A stretch of 64,000 nucleotides of DNA from Streptomyces aurantiacus. Its GTDB lineage: Bacteria; Actinomycetota; Actinomycetes; Streptomycetales; Streptomycetaceae. The stretch's first letter is position 1. Each line of letters starts with the position of its first letter. The stretch covers positions 992,001 to 1,056,000 of the forward strand of contig NZ_CP114283.1 of NCBI RefSeq assembly GCF_027107535.1, read 5' to 3'. Below the pieces are notes generated by a model, which was not told the origin of the DNA, made no database searches, and saw only the letters and a list, made by a program, of their open reading frames with translations. A program made the translations under genes and the position numbers. Positions 58,961 to 64,000 of the stretch are shown here, in pieces.

Positions 58961-60289
58961 TCACACGTACTCGGTCGGAATGACGGCTTCCCCCCGCGAC
59001 AGCTGCGTCGCCGAGAGGGGCAGGTTCGCGCGGGCCGCCGCATGCCGTTCGCGTACGACGTCCAGTGGCTCGCGGGCGACGACCTGGCCGCCCTTGACGA
59101 GCTCCACCAGGAGCTGACGGTCGCTGAGCTCGGCCGGGACCGCCCCCGTGCCGATCACCTCGGCCTCGGCGGTCCCGTACGCGTCCAGCCGCCGCGCGGC
59201 CCACTTGCGGCCGCCGACGGACGTCTTGCCGCCGGACGACTTCTTGGCCACCGGCACCAGCGGAGCCTTCGGGTCCGCCGACTCGGCACGCGCGACGAGC
59301 TTGTAGACCATCGAAGCGGTCGGATGGCCGGATCCCGTCACCAGCTGGGTGCCCACGCCGTACGCGTCCACGGGCGCCGCGGCCATCGAGGCGATCGCGT
59401 ACTCGTCCAGGTCCGAGGTCACGATGATCCGCGTCTTCGTGGCGCCCAGCTCGTCCAGCTGCTGACGCACCCGGTGCGCGACGAGCAGCAGGTCACCGGA
59501 GTCGATGCGGACGGCGCCGAGCTCGGGGCCCGCCACCTCGACGGCCAGCCGGACGGCCTCGGCGACGTCGTACGTGTCCACCAGCAGCGTGGTGCCCCGG
59601 CCGAGCGAGTCCACCTGGGCGCGGAAGGCGTCCCGCTCGCTGTCGTGCAGGAGGGTGAAGGCGTGGGCGGAGGTCCCGACCGTCGGAATGCCGTAGCGGA
59701 AGCCCGCGGCCAGGTCCGAGGTGGTCGTGAAGCCACCGACGTACGCGGCCCGGGACGCCGCCACCGCGGCCAGCTCGTGGGTGCGCCGGGCGCCCATCTC
59801 GATCAGCGGGCGTCCTCCGGCGGCCGAGGCCATCCGGGAGGCGGCGGCCGCGATCGCCGAGTCGTGGTTGAGGATGGAGAGGATCACGGTCTCCAGGAGC
59901 ACGCACTCCGCGAAGGAGCCCTCGACCCGCAGGATGGGTGATCCGGGGAAGTACACCTCGCCCTCCGGGTAGCCCCAGACGTCACCGCCGAAGCGGTACG
60001 AGGCCAGCCACTCCAGCGTCGGCTCGTCCACCACGCGGCGCTCGCGGAGGAAGCCGAGGACGTCCGGGTCGAAGCGGAAGTTCTCGACCGCGTCCAGGAC
60101 CCGCCCGGTCCCCGCGACCACGCCGTACCGGCGGCCCTCGGGCAGTCTGCGCGTGAAAACCTCGAAGACCGAACGCCGGTCGGCGGTACCGCCCTTGAGG
60201 GCGGCCTGCAGCATGGTGAGCTCGTAGTGGTCCGTGAAGAGCGCTGTCGACGGCACGTCCACCGGCAGCCCCAGGTCCGCAGTGTTCAT
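58961..60289 (-). CDS. pncB: Nicotinate phosphoribosyltransferase
   Basis: The protein has 442 residues with an ATG start. [21 protein letters not shown] is the family N-terminus; [19 protein letters not shown] and [33 protein letters not shown] are substrate-site regions, and [20 protein letters not shown] is the phosphoribosyl-binding part. It makes nicotinate mononucleotide from nicotinate and PRPP. It is oriented towards pncA with about 250 bp between them, so the two salvage steps are adjacent. Confidence 0.93.
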   Translation of the reverse strand: MNTADLGLPVDVPSTALFTDHYELTMLQAALKGGTADRRSVFEVFTRRLPEGRRYGVVAGTGRVLDAVENFRFDPDVLGFLRERRVVDEPTLEWLASYRFGGDVWGYPEGEVYFPGSPILRVEGSFAECVLLETVILSILNHDSAIAAAASRMASAAGGRPLIEMGARRTHELAAVAASRAAYVGGFTTTSDLAAGFRYGIPTVGTSAHAFTLLHDSERDAFRAQVDSLGRGTTLLVDTYDVAEAVRLAVEVAGPELGAVRIDSGDLLLVAHRVRQQLDELGATKTRIIVTSDLDEYAIASMAAAPVDAYGVGTQLVTGSGHPTASMVYKLVARAESADPKAPLVPVAKKSSGGKTSVGGRKWAARRLDAYGTAEAEVIGTGAVPAELSDRQLLVELVKGGQVVAREPLDVVRERHAAARANLPLSATQLSRGEAVIPTEYV

Positions 60290-60385
60290 GGCAGGGATGC
60301 TACCCCCTATCTCGTCACTCTGACGATTTGTAGGGTTCGTGATTTGTGGGGCTCGTTTGGCCGGGCACCCGCCTGTGGTGGCAGC

Positions 60386-60703
60386 ATGGGCCGTGTGACG
60401 GCTCCCGCACCCCTAGAGACCGAAAAGACCGAGTCGGCGGAGGAGGTATTCGCCGTACCCGAGCCCGACGTCCCGTGGGTGACCATCGTCCACAACGATC
60501 CGGTCAACCTCATGAGCTACGTGACCTACGTCTTCCAGTCGTACTTCGGCTACTCGAAGGACAAGGCCACCAAGCTGATGATGGACGTCCACCACAAAGG
60601 CCGGGCCGTTGTCTCCAGCGGCACCCGTGAGGAGATGGAGCGCGATGTGCAGGCCATGCACGGCTACGGTCTGTGGGCCACCCTCCAGCACGACCGGAAA
60701 TGA
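60386..60703 (+). CDS. clpS: ATP-dependent Clp protease adaptor
   Basis: The protein has 105 residues from ATG 60386; GTG 60395 is possible. The core [60 protein letters not shown] contains the N-degron-binding Asn-Asp and the helix with the HHKG motif. ClpS delivers N-end-rule substrates to the ClpAP/ClpCP protease. It is divergent from pncB and followed by a DUF2017 gene. Confidence 0.93.
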   Translation: MGRVTAPAPLETEKTESAEEVFAVPEPDVPWVTIVHNDPVNLMSYVTYVFQSYFGYSKDKATKLMMDVHHKGRAVVSSGTREEMERDVQAMHGYGLWATLQHDRK

Positions 60704-60710
60704 CCGGCGT

Positions 60711-60754
60711 CCCGGCACGACCGGGGACGACCCGGCCCGACCCGGCACGACCGG
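60711..60754 (+). repeat. Direct repeat between clpS and the DUF2017 gene
   Basis: CCCGGCACGACCGG occurs at 60711-60724 and 60741-60754 (30-bp period) with degenerate copies between. Confidence 0.75.
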
Positions 60755-60800
60755 CACCTGCCCGACACCCGCGCAGTACTGGAAGTAGCGACGCAACCTG

Positions 60801-61406
60801 ATGCCAGGACACTTCGAACCGCTCCCCGGCGGCGGCGCGGCCGTCGCGCTCGACGAGGTCGAGATCTCCATCATCCGCTCCCTCGCCGTACAGCTCCTGG
60901 AGCTCATCGGGCCGGGGCCGGGCGAGGACGTCTCCGACGATCCGCTCGCCGAACTGTTCGCGGAGGGGCCGAGCGAGCCGCCCTCCGACCCCGTGCTCAA
61001 GCGCCTCTTCCCGGACGCGTACAGCGGGCCCGACGTCGAGGCCGCCTCGCCCGAGCAGGCCGAGGAGCAGCGCGCGTACTCCGCGGAGTTCCGCCGCTTC
61101 ACCGAGAACGACCTGCGGGCCGGCAAGCGGGACAACGCCCTCGTGGTGATCCGCTCCCTGGACACCCTCGCCGCCGCGCGGGAGGGCGGGGCGGTCCTGA
61201 AGCTGACGCCCGAGGAGTCGAAGCAGTGGCTCAGCTCCCTCAACGACCTGCGGCTGGCGATCGGCTCGCGGCTGGACGTCGTCGACGAGGAGGACACGGA
61301 CCTCCTCTACCGGCTGCCGGACGAGGACCCGCGCAAGCCGATGGTGATGGCGTACCTGTGGCTCGGCGGACTGCAGGAAACGTTGGTTGAAACGTTGATG
61401 AAGTGA
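60801..61406 (+). CDS. DUF2017 domain protein
   Basis: The protein has 201 residues with an ATG start. Recognisable family segments are MPGHFEPLPGGGAAVALDEVEISIIRSLAVQLLELIG and LTPEESKQWLSSLNDLRLAIGSRLDV, ending in YLWLGGLQETLVETLMK. The family is restricted to actinobacteria and is regularly found next to clpS, suggesting a link to proteolysis. Biochemistry is not known. It is followed by a terminator. Confidence 0.85.
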   Translation: MPGHFEPLPGGGAAVALDEVEISIIRSLAVQLLELIGPGPGEDVSDDPLAELFAEGPSEPPSDPVLKRLFPDAYSGPDVEAASPEQAEEQRAYSAEFRRFTENDLRAGKRDNALVVIRSLDTLAAAREGGAVLKLTPEESKQWLSSLNDLRLAIGSRLDVVDEEDTDLLYRLPDEDPRKPMVMAYLWLGGLQETLVETLMK

Positions 61407-61759
61407 CATGAAGCGTTCGCTCAGCGGACGCTCAAATCCGGATAACGATCACATCACCACCCGGGCCTGCTATGGGGGCCCGGGTGTTCTATGTCCGCTT
61501 CTTCCTGTGGCATGCGCTACAAGCACCTCGGGTGATCAATGCCGCGGCCGTGATAGATCTTCACGACCGCCCGGCCAGGACACCACCCACGTCCTGCCGG
61601 GTGCGCCACCGAGCCGGCGACCGCCGGCCAGGCACGAGCGGCCCCGGGAAGGCCGCTCGGCGGGCTCGCAGAGCCCGTTCAACTCCAGGAATCCGGGGGG
61701 ATCGGAAACGGTCCGAGGCCGACGACGGCTCGGACCGGCGTGGAGAAAGGCGCACGGAC
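61407..61759. other. Intergenic region of about 350 bp before the amino-acid permease
   Basis: Apart from the terminator at 61458-61486 and some GC-rich inverted repeats near 61640-61670, nothing is recognisable. No leader ORF is supported. Confidence 0.5.
61458..61486 (+). terminator. Terminator after clpS-DUF2017
   Basis: CACCCGGGCC pairs perfectly with GGCCCGGGTG across the loop TGCTATGGG and is followed by TTCT. Confidence 0.75.
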
Positions 61760-63220
61760 ATGACCTCGGTGCAGGTCGGAAAGCACGACGACGAGCGCGG
61801 CGGCAGCGGTGCCGCCGGCAGCGACACCTCCGAAGAGGGCTACGAACGCGGGCTCGGCAGCCGTCAGGTCCAGATGATCGCGATCGGCGGCGCCATCGGC
61901 GTCGGCCTCTTCCTGGGTGCTGGGGCGAACATCGCCAAGGCCGGCCCCAGCCTCATCCTCATGTACGCCCTCGCGGGCGTCATCATCTTCTTCATCATGC
62001 GGGCCCTCGGAGAGCTGCTGCTCTACCGTCCGGTCTCGGGCTCCTTCGCGGAGTACTCCCGCGAGTTCCTCGGCCCGTTCTTCGGCTACTTCACCGGCTG
62101 GACGTACTGGCTGATGTGGGTCGTCACCGGCATGGCGGAACTCACCGCCGCCGCGATCTACGTCAACTACTGGTTCCCGCAGATCCCGCAGTGGGTCACG
62201 GCCCTGGTCTTCCTGCTCGTGCTGTTCACGGCGAACCTGATCTCCGTCAAGCTCTTCGGCGAGATCGAGTTCTGGTTCTCGATGGTCAAGGTCACCGCCC
62301 TCATCGGCATGATCGTGATCGGCCTGGGCGTCCTCACCTTCGGCTTCAGCGCCGCCGGTGACACCGCCGCCGTGTCCAACCTCTGGGCCTTCGACGGCTT
62401 CTTCCCCAAGGGCATCGGCTCGTCCCTCATGACCCTGCAGGGCGTCATGTTCGCCTACCTGGCCGTCGAACTCGTCGGCGTCACCGCCGGTGAGTCCGAG
62501 AACCCGGAGAAGACGCTCCCCAAGGCGATCAACACCCTGCCCTGGCGCATCGCCCTCTTCTACGTCGGCGCGCTCACCGTCATCCTCTGCGTCGTGAAGT
62601 GGACGGAGTTCGCACCGGGCGTCAGCCCCTTCGTCGCTGCCTTCGCGAAGATCGGCATCCCCGCAGGCGCCGGCATCGTCAACTTCGTCGTCCTGACGGC
62701 GGCGCTCTCCTCCTGCAACTCCGGCATGTACTCCACCGGTCGCATGCTGCGCACCCTGGCGGACAACGGCGAGGCGCCGAGGATCTTCAACAAGCTGTCC
62801 GCCACCAGGACGCCCGCGTTCGGCATCACCGTCTCCATGCTCTTCATGGGCATCGGCGTGGTCCTGAACTACATCGTCCCGGAGAAGGCCTTCGGCTATG
62901 TCGTCTCGGTCGCCACGGCGGCAGGCATCTGGACCTGGCTCATGATCCTCGTCAGCCACATCCTGTACCGCCGCGCCGTCGACGCCGGCCGCCTGCCCGC
63001 CTCGTCCTTCCCGGCGCCCGGCGGCTCGAAGTTCAGCTGGGTCGCGGTCGCGTTCCTCCTCTTCGTCACCGGCCTCATCGCCTACGACGCCGACTCCCGC
63101 GTCTGCCTGTACGTGATGGCGGGCTGGGCCGCCGCACTGGGCATCGGCTGGGCCGTACTGAAGTCACGGAACCCCGAGGTCACCGAACGCCGCGACCCGG
63201 AGTTCGAGAAGGTCGGCTGA
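61760..63220 (+). CDS. Amino-acid permease (APC superfamily, AnsP/CycA/GabP-like)
   Basis: The protein has 486 residues and 12 helices. ATG 61760 with GGAGAAAGG upstream. The signature GLGSRQVQMIAIGGAIGVGLFLGAGANIAKAGPSLIL contains the G-x-G substrate-binding kink of helix one. SFAEYSREFLGPFFGYFTGWTYW, FAYLAVELVGVTAGESENPEKTLPKAI and SSCNSGMYSTGRML are family blocks. It imports a neutral amino acid by proton symport; the specific substrate is not predictable. Confidence 0.9.
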   Translation: MTSVQVGKHDDERGGSGAAGSDTSEEGYERGLGSRQVQMIAIGGAIGVGLFLGAGANIAKAGPSLILMYALAGVIIFFIMRALGELLLYRPVSGSFAEYSREFLGPFFGYFTGWTYWLMWVVTGMAELTAAAIYVNYWFPQIPQWVTALVFLLVLFTANLISVKLFGEIEFWFSMVKVTALIGMIVIGLGVLTFGFSAAGDTAAVSNLWAFDGFFPKGIGSSLMTLQGVMFAYLAVELVGVTAGESENPEKTLPKAINTLPWRIALFYVGALTVILCVVKWTEFAPGVSPFVAAFAKIGIPAGAGIVNFVVLTAALSSCNSGMYSTGRMLRTLADNGEAPRIFNKLSATRTPAFGITVSMLFMGIGVVLNYIVPEKAFGYVVSVATAAGIWTWLMILVSHILYRRAVDAGRLPASSFPAPGGSKFSWVAVAFLLFVTGLIAYDADSRVCLYVMAGWAAALGIGWAVLKSRNPEVTERRDPEFEKVG

Positions 63221-63308
63221 CCGGAGCCCGCGACGGCCGGCCGGCCGCGGCCACCCGGACCGACCCCGGTCCCACCCCCGGCATGCAGGGCTCGTGGCCC
63301 ACCATGTG

Positions 63309-63343
63309 GGCAGCCCCGTACCACCCTTCGGTACGGGGCTGCC
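63309..63343 (+). terminator. Terminator after the permease
   Basis: Perfect stem of at least 13 bp (63310-63322 with 63330-63342), loop ACCCTTC. Confidence 0.8.
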
Positions 63344-63363
63344 GTCTGCTTATCCTGACCACC

Positions 63364-63786
63364 ATGCTGACCATCACCCAGACCCTCGTCGACCAGATCG
63401 TCGCGCACGCGCGCCGGGACCACCCCGACGAGGCGTGCGGCGTGATCGCGGGCCCGGAGGGCACCGGCCGCCCCGAGCGCTTCGTCCCCATGCTGAACGC
63501 GGCGATGTCGCCCACGTTCTACGAGTTCGACTCGGGCGACCTGTTCAAGCTCTACCGCGAGATGGACGACCGCGACGAGGAGCCGGTGGTCGTCTACCAC
63601 TCCCACACGTCGACCGAGGCCTACCCGTCCCGCACGGACATCTCCCTGGCGTCCGAGCCGAACGCGCACTACGTCCTCGTCTCGACCGCGGACACCGACG
63701 GGCTCGGCGACTTCCAGTTCCGCTCGTACCGCATCGTCGACGGCGAGGTCACGGAGGAGGAGGTCGCGGTGGTGGAGGCCTACTGA
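63364..63786 (+). CDS. mec: JAMM/Mov34 metallopeptidase, Mec type
   Basis: The protein has 140 residues with an ATG start. The zinc-binding JAMM motif is complete: E23 (DEACGV), H79-S80-H81 (YHSHT), S89 and D92 (PSRTD). In actinobacteria Mec cleaves the cysteine-charged sulphur carrier CysO to release cysteine. The leader peptide with cysteine codons just downstream supports a sulphur-metabolism locus, with cysO and cysM expected beyond the window edge. Confidence 0.85.
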   Translation: MLTITQTLVDQIVAHARRDHPDEACGVIAGPEGTGRPERFVPMLNAAMSPTFYEFDSGDLFKLYREMDDRDEEPVVVYHSHTSTEAYPSRTDISLASEPNAHYVLVSTADTDGLGDFQFRSYRIVDGEVTEEEVAVVEAY

Positions 63787-63874
63787 CCCGCACGATCCCA
63801 CATTTCGGTCAGAATTCATCCATCATCTGAGATCACATTCCAGGACCCGGGCCGGGAATCGATACGATGAGCCC

Positions 63875-63976
63875 ATGGTTTCCCACGACGTGAGCGACAA
63901 GACGCCGGGCATGCTGCTCGTGGCGCGGCTGCACGTCGACCTGTGCAGGCTGCAGAGCGCCATCTGTACGCGCTGA
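63875..63976 (+). CDS. Cysteine-containing putative leader peptide (33 residues)
   Basis: The ATG at 63875 begins a 33-codon ORF. Its C-terminal half, LLVARLHVDLCRLQSAICTR, matches the pattern of actinobacterial leader peptides (R-x-H-V-D-L-x-R-x-x-S-A-x-C). Such peptides precede sulphur-assimilation and cysteine genes. Codons for two cysteines (C24, C31) lie near the end, as expected if ribosome stalling under cysteine shortage controls a downstream gene. The short gap after mec and the likely cysO beyond the edge fit. The window ends before the regulated gene. Confidence 0.75.
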   Translation: MVSHDVSDKTPGMLLVARLHVDLCRLQSAICTR

Positions 63977-64000
63977 TTCCTGCCGCCGTACGGCCCTGAG

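Overview
The window is high-GC actinobacterial chromosome, almost certainly Streptomyces. The evidence is an SsgA-like sporulation regulator, an ECF sigma/anti-sigma pair resembling SigU/RsuA, the HemD-like regulator NnaR beside narK, frequent GTG starts, 4-nt ATGA/GTGA gene overlaps, and many long antisense ORFs caused by GC-rich third codon positions. From memory (not checked here), the gene order hupA, malic enzyme, helicase, rsuA, sigU ... nnaR, narK on one side and hppD, ssgG, clpS, mec on the other matches a conserved core block of the S. coelicolor chromosome. Most of the window is therefore ordinary core genome, with a few accessory insertions.

Layout. 1-2.0 kb: end of a cell-envelope glycosyltransferase-like protein and a coupled acyltransferase. 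2.3-7.8 kb: accessory block with a lipoprotein/secreted-protein pair, then a tightly overlapping five-gene cassette with type VII secretion features. 8-12.6 kb: a membrane protein, the nitrate/nitrite transporter narK, the regulator nnaR and a DUF1772 membrane protein. 13-19.5 kb: CGNR regulator, sigU-rsuA, a HelD/HelR-type RNA polymerase-recycling ATPase, a strong candidate structured RNA, and NAD-type malic enzyme. 20-22.9 kb: hupA, murA, yqgE and a DUF3039 protein. 23.2-28.4 kb: an aminosugar ABC transporter (binding protein and two permeases) with a GH20 hexosaminidase, behind a good candidate DasR (dre) operator. 28.6-33.5 kb: a three-subunit molybdenum hydroxylase (FAD, 2Fe-2S, Mo subunits) and a 45-residue membrane protein. 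33.5-36.1 kb: a P-loop kinase, a duplicated SUKH-like protein and a small secreted protein. 36.2-42.2 kb: tRNA-Cys, an MFS transporter, a DEAD/DEAH helicase, an IclR regulator and a secreted Lon-like protease. 42.2-46.0 kb (minus): a complete OpuC-type osmoprotectant ABC transporter. 46.1-51.7 kb: AsnC regulator divergent from hppD, a TPR protein, a GlcD-like flavoprotein and ssgG. 51.9-54.8 kb: two RDD proteins and a small membrane protein. 55.3-57.6 kb: secreted M6 (immune inhibitor A) metalloprotease. 57.7-60.3 kb: a small conserved protein and the NAD salvage genes pncA and pncB. 60.4-64 kb: clpS, a DUF2017 protein, an amino-acid permease, a JAMM peptidase (mec) and a 33-codon cysteine-containing leader peptide that probably precedes cysO/cysM beyond the window.

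The most interesting signals are: the structured RNA at about 17.78-17.92 kb, with a long closing stem, a competing alternative stem and a terminator; the leader peptide at the right edge; the dre site of the aminosugar operon; the T7SS-like cassette, in which two membrane proteins share a W-x-AGDPR-x-x-GV motif; the dispersed repeat flanking pncA; and several minisatellites, some intergenic and some in frame inside genes. No prophage, IS element, CRISPR array or biosynthetic gene cluster was seen.
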